Under the pieces are notes generated by a model. It had not been told where the DNA came from, ran no database searches, and saw nothing but the letters and a program-made list of their open reading frames with translations. Position numbers and translations under genes: made by a program. This document shows positions 39,933 through 47,424 of a stretch of 64,000 nt of DNA, piece by piece. Position 1 is the stretch's first letter, and every line of letters begins with the position of its first letter. The DNA is from CAVPMW01 sp963706515 (lineage in GTDB: Bacteria > Chloroflexota > Anaerolineae > Anaerolineales > UBA4823), in NCBI GenBank assembly GCA_963706515.1, contig CAVPMW010000017.1, positions 186,001-250,000 of the forward strand, written 5' to 3'.

Positions 39933-39979
39933 CCGATATTGCGGTGTGTGCGGCGAAGCCGCACACACCGCAATATCGG
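39933..39979. repeat. Perfect 22-bp inverted repeat with 3-nt loop
   Basis: Arms at 39933-39954 and 39958-39979 pair without mismatch around GAA. Outer flanks (CTGTCCGGAAATAGGAAG on the left, CCTCCTATCCATTTTCGGA on the right) pair imperfectly, extending the structure. The right flank is the dispersed TATCCATTTTCGGA repeat also found at 36593. Confidence 0.8.
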
Positions 39980-40023
39980 GCCTCCTATCCATTTTCGGAT
40001 AGATACTAAATCAATTGCCATCC

Positions 40024-40052
40024 CGGCCGGTTAATCAACCGGCCGTTCGTTT
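40024..40052 (+). terminator. Hairpin, possible terminator
   Basis: CGGCCGGTT (40024-40032) and AACCGGCCG (40037-40045) pair perfectly and are followed by TTCGTTTTG. It may insulate the flippase-like gene from the peptidase gene. Confidence 0.5.
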
Positions 40053-40076
40053 TGTAATGAGGGGAAATAAATCCGT

Positions 40077-40082
40077 TATAAT
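40077..40082 (+). promoter_or_regulatory. -10 box, probably leaderless flippase-like gene
   Basis: TATAAT lies 7 nt before the GTG at 40090. Confidence 0.5.
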
Positions 40083-40089
40083 ATTTTTC

Positions 40090-41109
40090 GTGCGCAAGGT
40101 CATATTGATCGTTGTATTGATCCTTGGCGGGTTGTTCATTTATTCCCGCATTGCGGAAGTAAAGGAGACCGCCGAAACCTTTCGCAACGCTCATATGCGC
40201 TATATTTTATTAGCGGTTGCCGTGCAAGGCATCTGGCTGCTGAACGTCGCCCTCTCTTTTTGGATAATCTATCGAGGTATGGGGATGGATATCCGCTTCG
40301 AGCGGATGGTGATGGGCGTGGCAGCAGCCAATTTCGTCAACGTAGTCACTTCAACAGGCGGAATGGGAGGCGTGGCCCTGCTTGCCTCGGATGCGAAGGC
40401 GCATGGATTCGCTTCGGGGCGGGTGACCATGGCAGGGGTGGTGTATTTAATTTTCGATTATGTTGGATTTATTGTCTTATTAGTGATGGGGTTGATCGTC
40501 CTTGCCCGCAGGAACAACCTGACCACGACCGAGATCGCAGCCTCCGCTATATTATTGCTGCTAACCCTGGTCTTCATCTTCCTGGTTACCCTGGGGATGC
40601 GTTCTGGCACCTCCTTAGGAAACGTTTTAAGCTGGATGGCAAAGCGGGTGAACCGGATTCTGTTCCCATTTATCCGGCGGGACTACCTGGTAGCAGACAA
40701 TGCCCAATATTTCGCCCATGAAGGGGCCGAAGGTCTCAAGCTGCTGCGCCTGCACCCTAAAAATGTTATCTTTCCGGCGATCCTAGGGCTCAGCAGCAAA
40801 ATCCTGCTGATGACTAACTTGCTACTGATGTTCCTGGCATTCGATGTGCCCTTCAGCGCGGGTACGATCATCGGCGGATTCGCTATCGGCTACCTGTTCT
40901 TTATCGTATCACCGACCCCAGCGGGGATCGGTGTGGTAGAGGGTGCGATGACCATCGGGCTGCGCACTCTAAACGTGCCGATTGGCGCCTCGGCGGTCAT
41001 CGCCCTGGCGTACCGCGGGATCACCTTCTGGCTGCCGCTGCTCGTGGGAATGTTTGCCTTCCGCTGGCTGACCGCGAAGAGGAAAGAAGCCGAGGGCAGT
41101 GAGATTTAA
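40090..41109 (+). CDS. Flippase-like (lysylphosphatidylglycerol synthase TM region) membrane protein
   Basis: About 339 residues with roughly eight membrane helices. The family signature is visible in FVNVVTSTGGMGGVALLASDAKAHG, FDYVGFIVLL, GFAIGYLFFIVSPTPAGIGVVEGAM and ALAYRGITFWLPLLVG. These belong to the UPF0104/AglD group, proposed to flip lipids or lipid-linked sugars; the synthase domain of MprF is absent. I chose the GTG at 40090 because a TATAAT box ends 7 nt before it. An ATG at 40057 would lie upstream of that promoter element and add 11 residues. Confidence 0.82.
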   Translation: MRKVILIVVLILGGLFIYSRIAEVKETAETFRNAHMRYILLAVAVQGIWLLNVALSFWIIYRGMGMDIRFERMVMGVAAANFVNVVTSTGGMGGVALLASDAKAHGFASGRVTMAGVVYLIFDYVGFIVLLVMGLIVLARRNNLTTTEIAASAILLLLTLVFIFLVTLGMRSGTSLGNVLSWMAKRVNRILFPFIRRDYLVADNAQYFAHEGAEGLKLLRLHPKNVIFPAILGLSSKILLMTNLLLMFLAFDVPFSAGTIIGGFAIGYLFFIVSPTPAGIGVVEGAMTIGLRTLNVPIGASAVIALAYRGITFWLPLLVGMFAFRWLTAKRKEAEGSEI

Positions 41110-41117
41110 ACCAAAGA

Positions 41118-41143
41118 CCTCATAACATTGATTGGTTATGAGG
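41118..41143. terminator. Hairpin terminator between flippase gene and tRNA-Val
   Basis: CCTCATAAC (41118-41126) and GTTATGAGG (41135-41143). On the minus strand, downstream of tRNA-Val, it is followed by TCTTTGGTTT. A degenerate copy occurs near 42291-42319. Confidence 0.7.
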
Positions 41144-41156
41144 CCCTCAGCCGGCG

Positions 41157-41234
41157 TGGTGGGCGCGAGAGGGCTCGAACCTCCGAACCTCACGGATGTG
41201 AACCGTGCGCTCTGACCAACTGAGCTACGCGCCC
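41157..41234 (-). tRNA. tRNA-Val (anticodon CAC), CCA encoded
   Basis: Folds as a complete cloverleaf. Acceptor GGGCGCG/CGCGCCC, D stem GCTC/GAGC, anticodon stem CACGG/CCGTG around loop TTCACAT (anticodon CAC, reading GUG), T arm GGAGG-TTCGAGC-CCTCT, discriminator A, then an encoded CCA. It is the only intact copy in this locus. No convincing promoter stands directly upstream on its strand. Confidence 0.9.
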
Positions 41235-41709
41235 TAATAATTTTGAGGCAACTTCCTCATTTCATTCAGACATTACCCCCTGCTTTATCCTATCGGAAGT
41301 TGTAACTTTGATAGATTGGGATTTTACCGTAGTGGATTCGTATTGTCAATCGCAATTCAAGCTCATTATCAATTTCAGCCCTTCTGAATAAACTCGGCGG
41401 TTTCATTAAATTATGATGTTAAAATTTTCCTTTTGTTATCGACGCTCGCTATGCAGGGAGCACAATCGCCAGGCGATTAAGGTTTAGCGCTCCGATTTCC
41501 ATAGATTGTGATGCCTTTAGCAGTACATATTTACCCAAAAAGTCAAACCAATAACAAGCATATAGTTACTTTGGATGCTAATTTATTAGAGAAACAATAT
41601 TGGATGTATCGCGAATAGTAGTCCTATTTTGGATGAAACATATACCAAATATGGCAGCCCAGATTAGAGGTATCCAGAAATAATAAACTTCACTGGTATT
41701 TACAATGCG
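41235..41709. other. AT-rich non-coding stretch of the tRNA-Val island
   Basis: About 475 bp, clearly more AT-rich than the surroundings, with no supportable gene in any frame and no inverted terminal repeats. It looks like remnant or acquired DNA. Confidence 0.6.
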
Positions 41710-42297
41710 CTAAGTCCAATTGATCAGGAGCATGCCCACCATTGTTGCGATGATCGCTTTGTGTATCCATTTGTTCGATGAACTCAACAACCAGGAGAAT
41801 ATACATGCCAATGGAATTAGGAGAATACTCTGGTCATAACTCCAACCGTAAAATGTAGTTGGGACAGTAAGGATGATCAGCAGAGCTACCGAAGTTTCAA
41901 ACCTAATAGTGGTCTGAGGACGTGCTAGGATCCAAGCCAGAGGAATCAGTAGAAGAATGATATAACGGGTAGCTTCAGTAAGATGTATAAAGCTCAGGAG
42001 ACCACCTATGGTCGGTGTAGCCCAATTTACCGGTGCAATGGCAAATAAACCCAGGAAATCGGTTAGCCAAGGTAGGCGAAAAATGAACAAAACGAGCATA
42101 CATAAAACACATGCTGAAATAAATCCTAACAACCCTTGCCACTTTCGCCGATAAGCCATATATAACAAAAGATAGGGGACAACCAGTATCACCATATGTG
42201 GCTTAACCGTGGTCAGGATTAAGGCTGCTCCAGCCCAAAACCACCCCCTACGACCGCTCACAGGGATGTGAACCGTGAATTTAACCAAAGACCTCAT
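41710..42297 (-). pseudogene. Truncated GT87/DUF2029-like membrane glycosyltransferase fragment
   Basis: About 180 residues of a polytopic membrane protein with at least six helices (WFWAGAALILTTVKPHMVILVVPYLL in outline, FISACVLCMLVLFIF, YIILLLIPLAWIL, ILLIPLACIFSWLL). The K-P-H after a helix resembles the middle of GT87 polyprenyl-phosphate-dependent mannosyltransferases, so about the N-terminal half is missing. The apparent first 17 codons are read from a tRNA-Val fragment and flanking repeat (42257-42297), not from the original gene. It is AT-rich and probably acquired and broken. The family call is tentative. Confidence 0.6.
42257..42278 (-). repeat. Fragment of tRNA-Val anticodon arm
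   Basis: GGATGTGAACCGTG, with a partly conserved flank, copies the anticodon arm of tRNA-Val. It lies at the junction of the glycosyltransferase fragment and a duplicated tRNA flank (CCAAAGACCTCATAA, then ATTGGTTATGAGGC). Confidence 0.65.
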
Positions 42298-42330
42298 AAA
42301 TCATCGATTGGTTATGAGGCCCCAGCGGCG

Positions 42331-42407
42331 TGGTGGGCGCGAGAGGGCCGAACCTCCGAACCTCACGGATGTGAACCGTGCGCTCTGACCAACTGAGCTA
42401 CGTGCCC
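42331..42407 (-). tRNA. Degenerate tRNA-Val copy 2
   Basis: Almost identical to the intact tRNA-Val. It has lost one base in the T loop (TTCGGC for TTCGAGC) and has an A:C mismatch in the acceptor stem (GGGCACG against CGCGCCC). It is probably a pseudo-tRNA unless the differences are sequencing errors. Confidence 0.6.
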
Positions 42408-42452
42408 GAAACAGCGGATGGAATTATGAGCTACGAGGTCCTCAGCTCGGCG

Positions 42453-42525
42453 TGATGGGCGGAGAGCTCGGACCTCCGAACCTCACGGATGTGAACCGTG
42501 CGCTCTGACCAACTGAGCTACGACC
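42453..42525 (-). tRNA. Degenerate tRNA-Val copy 3
   Basis: D arm, anticodon arm (anticodon CAC) and much of the T arm match the intact tRNA, but the acceptor stem is damaged (5' GGTCG against 3' CGCCCA). It sits directly downstream of a near-consensus promoter, so it may mark the original position of the tRNA gene. Confidence 0.55.
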
Positions 42526-42540
42526 GAAACAGCGGGTGGA

Positions 42541-42569
42541 ATTATACACGATCCACTCTGCGGTGGCAA
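42541..42569 (-). promoter_or_regulatory. Sigma70-type promoter driving the tRNA-Val copies
   Basis: On the minus strand TTGCCA (42564-42569), 17-bp spacer, TATAAT (42541-42546). Transcription would begin just before tRNA copy 3. Confidence 0.7.
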
Positions 42570-42626
42570 GCGGTCCACCTGAACTTCTAATGTGATCAGT
42601 TTCGGCTTCGCAATGTTTGTATAAGG

Positions 42627-42668
42627 ACGGTAAAATACCCACGGTAAAATACCCACGGTAGAATACCA
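42627..42668 (+). repeat. Three tandem 14-bp repeats upstream of rpiA
   Basis: ACGGTAAAATACCC occurs at 42627-42640 and 42641-42654, and with two changes at 42655-42668. The array ends 25 bp before the rpiA start. TAAAAT within each unit could serve as alternative -10 elements, or the units could be operator sites. Confidence 0.75.
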
Positions 42669-42693
42669 ACAAAGGACAGCTAAAAGGCAGCGC

Positions 42694-43380
42694 ATGGATC
42701 TAAAACGGATGGCAGCCAGCCGGGCTCTCGAGCTGGTCCAGGATGGGATGTGCCTGGGACTGGGCTCGGGTACGACCACCTCGATTTTTATCGACCTGCT
42801 CGGTGAGAGCTACCAGAGCGGCATGCTCCGGAACATCAGTGGGGTACCAACCTCCCTTGCTTCCAGTGAGAAAGCGCGCCGCTATGGAATCCCCCTGGTC
42901 TCCCTTGAGGAGCATCCCGCGTTAGACCTGGCAGTGGATGGCGCTGACGAGGTCGATCCGCAGCTCAACCTGATCAAAGGTCTGGGAAAAGCGCTGCTGC
43001 GTGAGAAGATCGTCGAGATCCATGCTCGCCGGCTGGTGATCGTCGTGGATGAGTCCAAGCTGGTGCCGCGCCTGGGCAGCCTGGGTCCGCTGCCCGTGGA
43101 AGTGGCACCGTTCGAAGTCCAGGTTCAGGTGCGCTGGCTGCAGACCCTGGGCAGCCGGGCAGAACTGTGGCTGGATGAAGCCGGCGATCCACTGGTCACA
43201 GAGAATCACAATAACCTGATACGCTGCTGGTTCGAGGGGGGTATCCCTGATCCGTATGCATTGGACCGTCTGCTGGCAGATCGCCCAGGGGTGGTGGAGA
43301 ATGGGCTGTTCCTGGACATGGCAGACCTGGTGATTGTAGGAGGACAAGCTGGTCTGCGCGAGCTGAAACGCCCTGCATGA
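42694..43380 (+). CDS. rpiA: Ribose-5-phosphate isomerase A
   Basis: Interconverts ribose 5-phosphate and ribulose 5-phosphate in the pentose phosphate pathway. The family motifs are GLGSGTTTSIFIDLLG (about residue 21), LDLAVDGADEVDPQLNLIKGLGKALLREKIVE with the catalytic Asp/Glu/Lys region, and VTENHNNLIRCWF. At 228 residues it is full length. AAAGG lies before the ATG. It stands between the tRNA array and an FMN riboswitch and seems to be its own transcription unit. Confidence 0.95.
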   Translation: MDLKRMAASRALELVQDGMCLGLGSGTTTSIFIDLLGESYQSGMLRNISGVPTSLASSEKARRYGIPLVSLEEHPALDLAVDGADEVDPQLNLIKGLGKALLREKIVEIHARRLVIVVDESKLVPRLGSLGPLPVEVAPFEVQVQVRWLQTLGSRAELWLDEAGDPLVTENHNNLIRCWFEGGIPDPYALDRLLADRPGVVENGLFLDMADLVIVGGQAGLRELKRPA

Positions 43381-43449
43381 GCATCCGTAAGTTATCTCAA
43401 GAAGGTTGACCGGCATTGGAACGCGGGATATAATTCGGATCAGCATATA

Positions 43450-43602
43450 AACCTTCGGGGCAGGGTGAGAGCCGGCAGCTAGTGATCTGGCTGGCTCAAT
43501 TCCCGATCGGTGGTAAAGCCCACGAGCACCCGGGTTGCAAAACCCGAGGGCAGATCCGGTGAAATTCCGGGGCCGACGGTATAGTCCGGATGGAAGAAGG
43601 TT
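43450..43602 (+). promoter_or_regulatory. FMN riboswitch (RFN element)
   Basis: P1 is AACCTTC (43450-43456) with GAAGGTT (43596-43602). Inside are the invariant RFN blocks GGGGCAGGGTGA, ATCGGTGGTAAAGCCCACGA, GCAGATCCGGTGAAATTCCGG and GCCGACGGTATAGTCCGGAT. It binds FMN and normally switches off riboflavin synthesis or transport genes when flavin is plentiful. It precedes an ABC importer here. Confidence 0.95.
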
Positions 43603-43695
43603 GCCTGATTACACAGGATATCTCCGCGGACGCTGCCAGGAATATTATTTATCCTGACAGGTCTGGCGAGGACCGGTGTGATTTGTGAACGCTTC

Positions 43696-43723
43696 CTGCC
43701 CCGAAACCAGTGTTTTGGGGCAG
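43696..43723 (+). promoter_or_regulatory. Expression-platform hairpin sequestering the ribosome site
   Basis: CTGCCCCGAAAC (43696-43707) pairs with GTTTTGGGGCAG (43712-43723) with one G-U pair. The right arm contains GGGGCAG, the only plausible Shine-Dalgarno for the ATG at 43733. Folding would block translation. A weak T-rich tail could also allow termination. Confidence 0.65.
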
Positions 43724-43732
43724 TTGTCATTT

Positions 43733-44530
43733 ATGGGAGTTGTTCAGGAAAGCAGAGGTAGCCCCTTCAACCGGGCGCTGAAGAAGCATCCGGCTGTGAT
43801 CTGGGTTTGCCTGTCCTTGTTCATTGCCTTCGCGGCCTGGGTGGCTGCCACAACTTTAGGCAATTTCAAGCCATATTTCCTGCCATCTCCCTGGCTGGTC
43901 GCCCAGCGTTTTATGCAGGTGCTCACGGATGGCAGCCTGATCCACCACATGCTGGTGACTCTCAGCGAAGTCCTGGTTGGCCTGGCCATCGGGGTCAGCC
44001 TGGCCACGCTGCTGGGCTACTTTCTGGCGAAGTCGAAGACATTCGAAAGGCTTCTTTCGCCTTATATCGTTGCCAGCCAGGCAGTCCCCATAGTAGCGAT
44101 CGCCCCGTTATTGATCATCTGGTTCGGGTCGGGGCTCACCTCCAAGGTGCTGATCTGCGCCCTGATCGTGTTCTTCCCGGTGCTGATCAATACCGTGGTC
44201 GGCATACGCTCTGTGCCCGAGGAGCTGCACGACTTAATGCGCGCCCTCCAGGCGTCGCGCTGGCAGACGTTTAAATACCTGGAGTCGCCGGCTGCCTTGC
44301 CGGTGTTCCTGGGCGGGTTGCGCATTGGCGCTACTCTAGCAGTAATCGGCGCGGTGGTAGGTGAGTTCGTAGGTGCAGATGCAGGGCTTGGATTCCTGAT
44401 CAATTTTGGTCGCGGCCAATACGACACCGCCCTGGTCTTCGTGGCGGTCATCACCCTGGTGATTATGGCGCTGCTCCTGTATGGCCTGGTGGTCTGGATC
44501 GAATCTCGTCTGCTCACCTGGTATCGTTAG
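43733..44530 (+). CDS. ribX: ABC transporter permease, RibX-type (predicted riboflavin importer)
   Basis: A 265-residue BPD-type permease with about six helices (VWVCLSLFIAFAAWVAATTL, VLVGLAIGVSLATLLGYFLA). The EAA loop is EELHDLMRALQASRWQTFKYLESPAALPVFLGGLRIG. It resembles the SsuC/TauC/ThiX family. The FMN riboswitch points to a flavin substrate, matching the predicted RibXY riboflavin importers of Chloroflexota. The start is the first ATG after the control hairpin; an upstream GTG (43685) would lie before that hairpin. Confidence 0.85.
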   Translation: MGVVQESRGSPFNRALKKHPAVIWVCLSLFIAFAAWVAATTLGNFKPYFLPSPWLVAQRFMQVLTDGSLIHHMLVTLSEVLVGLAIGVSLATLLGYFLAKSKTFERLLSPYIVASQAVPIVAIAPLLIIWFGSGLTSKVLICALIVFFPVLINTVVGIRSVPEELHDLMRALQASRWQTFKYLESPAALPVFLGGLRIGATLAVIGAVVGEFVGADAGLGFLINFGRGQYDTALVFVAVITLVIMALLLYGLVVWIESRLLTWYR

Positions 44531-44594
44531 ATAGAAAGATTACGTATATGCATTGTTTAGATCGCAAAGGAACTGCCCAAAAATGGAGCAACAA

Positions 44595-45614
44595 ATGAAA
44601 CGACCAATCTACAGAGTATTTCTGATTCCCCTAATTATCCTGTCGCTGTTTGCCTGCAGCGGCGGTAAGCCGGCTACCGATACCCCGACTTCACCGCCGA
44701 ACACAAACACCCCGGTCCCGCTGACCAAAATCCGCCTGCCGATGGGCTATATACCAAGCATCCAATACGCCCCGTTCTATGTAGCAGATAAAAAAGGCTA
44801 CTTCCGAGATGCCGGGCTCGAAATGGATTTCGATTACAGCACCGAAACCGATGGCGTTACCCTGGTCGGCAGCGAAAATCTGCAGTTCTCCTTAGCCTCC
44901 GGTGAGCAGGTCTTGCTGGCTCGCAATCAGGGTCTTCCGGTGGTCTATGTTATGAACTGGTGGCGGAATTACCCAGTCGAGGTGGCGGCTAAAGCGGGGA
45001 CTGGTTTGAAGACTCCCCAGGATCTCAAAGGCAAGAAAATCGGCCTTCCCGGTTTGTACGGAGCCAGCTACATCGGCTTGCGTGCCTTATTGAATGCTGC
45101 CGGCCTGCAAGAGAAGGATGTGACCCTGGATTCGATCGGCTATAACCAGGTTCCAGCCCTGATTGCCGGCCAGGACCAGGCTATTGTGGTCTATGCTAAT
45201 AATGAGCCCATCCAGTTGCGCGCTCAGGGTATAAACCTGGAGGAAATCCGCGTGGCGGATTACGTCGAGCTGGCATCCAACGGTTTGATCACGAACGAGA
45301 AGACCATTGCTGAAAATCCTGCCCTGGTCCAGGGGATGGTCAAAGCAATTACCCAAGGCGTAAGAGATACGATCGCGAACCCCGGCGAAGCATTCGAGAT
45401 CAGCAAGGACTATATCGAAGGACTTGGGAAAAATGATAAAGAAGTGCAGGACCAGATCCTGGCAACTTCGATCGAGTTCTGGATTGGCGATCACCTGGGC
45501 GAATCGGACCCGGGTGCCTGGGAGAATATGCAAAAAGTGCTGCTGGAAATGGGGCTGCTGAAAAAGCCGCTCCAGCTGGATCAGGCTTATTCAAACGCGT
45601 TCGTCGCTCCATAA
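44595..45614 (+). CDS. ribY: ABC transporter substrate-binding lipoprotein, RibY-type (NMT1/THI5-like)
   Basis: A lipoprotein of about 339 residues. The signal ends in SLFACSGG (lipobox Cys), with a Thr/Pro linker after it. The NMT1/THI5-like domain has LPMGYIPSIQYAPFYVADKKGYF, GSENLQFSLASGEQVLLARNQG, LKGKKIGLPGLYGASYIGL and YANNEPIQLRAQG. Members bind pyrimidine-like or aromatic ligands; the riboswitch suggests riboflavin. I chose the ATG at 44595 because GGAG lies 7 nt upstream and the signal peptide begins there. It probably acts with the permease at 43733 and the ATPase at 45629. Confidence 0.87.
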   Translation: MKRPIYRVFLIPLIILSLFACSGGKPATDTPTSPPNTNTPVPLTKIRLPMGYIPSIQYAPFYVADKKGYFRDAGLEMDFDYSTETDGVTLVGSENLQFSLASGEQVLLARNQGLPVVYVMNWWRNYPVEVAAKAGTGLKTPQDLKGKKIGLPGLYGASYIGLRALLNAAGLQEKDVTLDSIGYNQVPALIAGQDQAIVVYANNEPIQLRAQGINLEEIRVADYVELASNGLITNEKTIAENPALVQGMVKAITQGVRDTIANPGEAFEISKDYIEGLGKNDKEVQDQILATSIEFWIGDHLGESDPGAWENMQKVLLEMGLLKKPLQLDQAYSNAFVAP

Positions 45615-45628
45615 GGATTCGATGCGGA

Positions 45629-46408
45629 ATGGATAGCAGGCTGCCCAAGGTCACACCGCTGTTGTGCGTCGAAGCTCTCAGCGCGGTATTCCCGAATGGG
45701 AACGGTGGTTTATTAGCCCTGGATGATATATCATTCAGCGTGAGCCCGCGCGAGTTCGTATGCCTGTTAGGACCTTCGGGGAGCGGTAAAAGCACTTTGA
45801 TCCGCATCCTGGCTGGCTTGCTCCCAATTTCCGGCGGGGAGGCGATGTATAAAGGAGCCAGCATAACCGCTCCCACCCGGGAGGTGGGTGTGGTCTTTCA
45901 AAAGCCAAGCCTGATGCCGTGGCGCTCGGTGCTGGATAATATTTTACTGCCGCTCGAGATCGGCAATCAGTCTAGAGGAGAAGCGCAGCAGAAAGCGCAG
46001 GAAATGGTCGAGCTCGTCGGTCTGCAAGGTTTTGAGGGGACGCTCCCGCGCGATCTGTCAGGCGGGATGGCGCAGCGCGTCGCGATTGCCCGGGCATTGA
46101 TCACGGATCCCGAAATGCTCCTGCTGGACGAGCCTTTTGGCTCACTGGATGCCCTCACCCGTGAAAAAATGGGCAAGGAGCTCCTGCGCATCTGGCAGGT
46201 ACGGCAAAAAACGGTTATCATGGTAACCCACAGCATATCGGAATCGCTTTTACTGGCGGACCGGGTGCTGGTATTCACCCCGCGTCCGGGCCATATCTGC
46301 CTGGACCTCCCGGTAGATTTACCCAGACCCCGCGATGAAGGTGTGATCTATACCGAGCGCTTCAGTGAGCTGTCGAAATATCTAAGAGCCTCTATCGGAG
46401 CAACTTAA
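45629..46408 (+). CDS. ABC transporter ATP-binding protein of the flavin-type importer
   Basis: A 259-residue ATPase. Walker A is GPSGSGKST, Q loop VVFQKPSLMPW, signature LSGGMAQRVAIARAL, Walker B MLLLDEPFGSLD, His switch MVTHSISES. It is of the SsuB/TauB/ThiZ type. Coding begins 14 bp after the ribY stop, and the following gene starts directly after its stop, so all are in the riboswitch-controlled operon. Confidence 0.92.
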   Translation: MDSRLPKVTPLLCVEALSAVFPNGNGGLLALDDISFSVSPREFVCLLGPSGSGKSTLIRILAGLLPISGGEAMYKGASITAPTREVGVVFQKPSLMPWRSVLDNILLPLEIGNQSRGEAQQKAQEMVELVGLQGFEGTLPRDLSGGMAQRVAIARALITDPEMLLLDEPFGSLDALTREKMGKELLRIWQVRQKTVIMVTHSISESLLLADRVLVFTPRPGHICLDLPVDLPRPRDEGVIYTERFSELSKYLRASIGAT

Positions 46409-46409
46409 A

Positions 46410-47352
46410 ATGATGCGTAGTTTGCTTTCAATGTGGAAAACAGTCTGGGTAATACCTTTCGTGCTCATGCTGTTCCCCGGCGCGGTTGCTGCACAGAGCA
46501 ACGACCCGACGCTGACCAGCGCCCAGGTATCGCTTTGGCCAGAATATGATAAACCAACCATGCTGGTGATCTACAGGTTAACGCTTCCCCCTCAAGTATC
46601 GCTTCCAGCCAACCTGACCGTGCGCATTCCGAGCCGGGTTGGAAAACCGAACGCGGTCGCCTCCCGCCAGGCGAATGGCACCTTGCTCAATGCACAATAC
46701 GACGCTGGTCAATCGCGGCGATTGGGTGGATATAAATGTGACTGCCACGACCCCCGAGCTGCAGGTAGAGTATTACGACCCAGGTATGCAAATCGACGGA
46801 AATTCTCGGCATTACCAGTATCAATGGCCCGGGGATTATGCAGTCAGCTCGCTTGCCATGGAGGTCCAACAGCCTACCGGGACTACCGAGATGAACATCT
46901 CTCCAAACCTGGGAGACGGAACTGTGCGCAATGACGGTCTGACGTACTACTCAGGGGAAGTGGGCTCTCTGGCAAAGGACCAGACGTTTTCGCTTAATTT
47001 GGATTATAAAAAATCAGACCAGTCGCTGAGCGCTTCCTCGCTCAAAATCGAGCCAAGTGAGCCGATCAACGAATCCACCCTGGGACGGATTGCTCCGATG
47101 CAAGCGCTTCCGTGGGTATTGGGCATCCTTGGCCTCGTGTTAATACTGGGAGGCGGGATCTGGTACTGGCAGTCGGGACGCAAGCCGAGCACATCCAATA
47201 AACGGCGTGGCCGGCGGAAGGCTGCTGAACCAACCCCGCCAGCCAGCGCAGCCGTTGAGGCGGGCTATATCTACTGCCACCAGTGTGGGAGGCGGGCAGG
47301 ACCCAACGATCGCTTCTGCCGCACCTGCGGTGCACGCTTACGCACAGAATAA
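46410..47352 (+). CDS. Exported membrane protein with C-terminal zinc ribbon (frameshifted)
   Basis: A signal peptide (VIPFVLMLFPGAVAAQ) is followed by a beta-rich extracytoplasmic domain of about 200 residues (LTLPPQVSLPANLTVRIPSR, VDINVTATTPELQVEYYDPG), one membrane helix (LPWVLGILGLVLILGGGIWYW), a basic linker and a cytoplasmic zinc ribbon CHQCGRRAGPNDRFCRTCG. One extra base near 46700 splits it; corrected length is about 313 residues. It follows the ABC ATPase after one base, so it shares its operon. The role is unknown. The ribbon resembles that of the 5306-8045 protein in type only. Confidence 0.75.
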
Positions 47353-47366
47353 GGCGAAGGGAAATC

Positions 47367-47400
47367 AAAAGCCGGGTCTATGAAAGCACCCGGCTTTTTT
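47367..47400. terminator. Hairpin terminator of the flavin-importer operon
   Basis: AAAAGCCGGGT (47367-47377) and ACCCGGCTTTT (47388-47398) with a run of six T. It also serves the convergent decaheme gene. Confidence 0.88.
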
Positions 47401-47424
47401 GTTCGATATCTATTTCTATCTCTG

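Noticed and set aside
41235..41709. Integrase or insertion sequence in the tRNA-Val island.
   Set aside because: No recombinase or transposase frame and no terminal inverted repeats are visible; only an AT-rich remnant is present.
41710..42297. An intact membrane protein gene starting at 42297.
   Set aside because: Its first codons are read from a tRNA-Val fragment and flanking repeat, so the frame is a truncated gene fused by chance to an upstream ATG.
42442..42779. Two minus-strand frames overlapping the tRNA copies and the start of rpiA.
   Set aside because: They are antisense to tRNA-like sequence and rpiA and show no recognisable protein features.
43450..43602. Cobalamin riboswitch.
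   Set aside because: The conserved blocks match the RFN element (GGTAAAGCCCACGA, CGGTATAGTCCGGAT). No B12-box is present.
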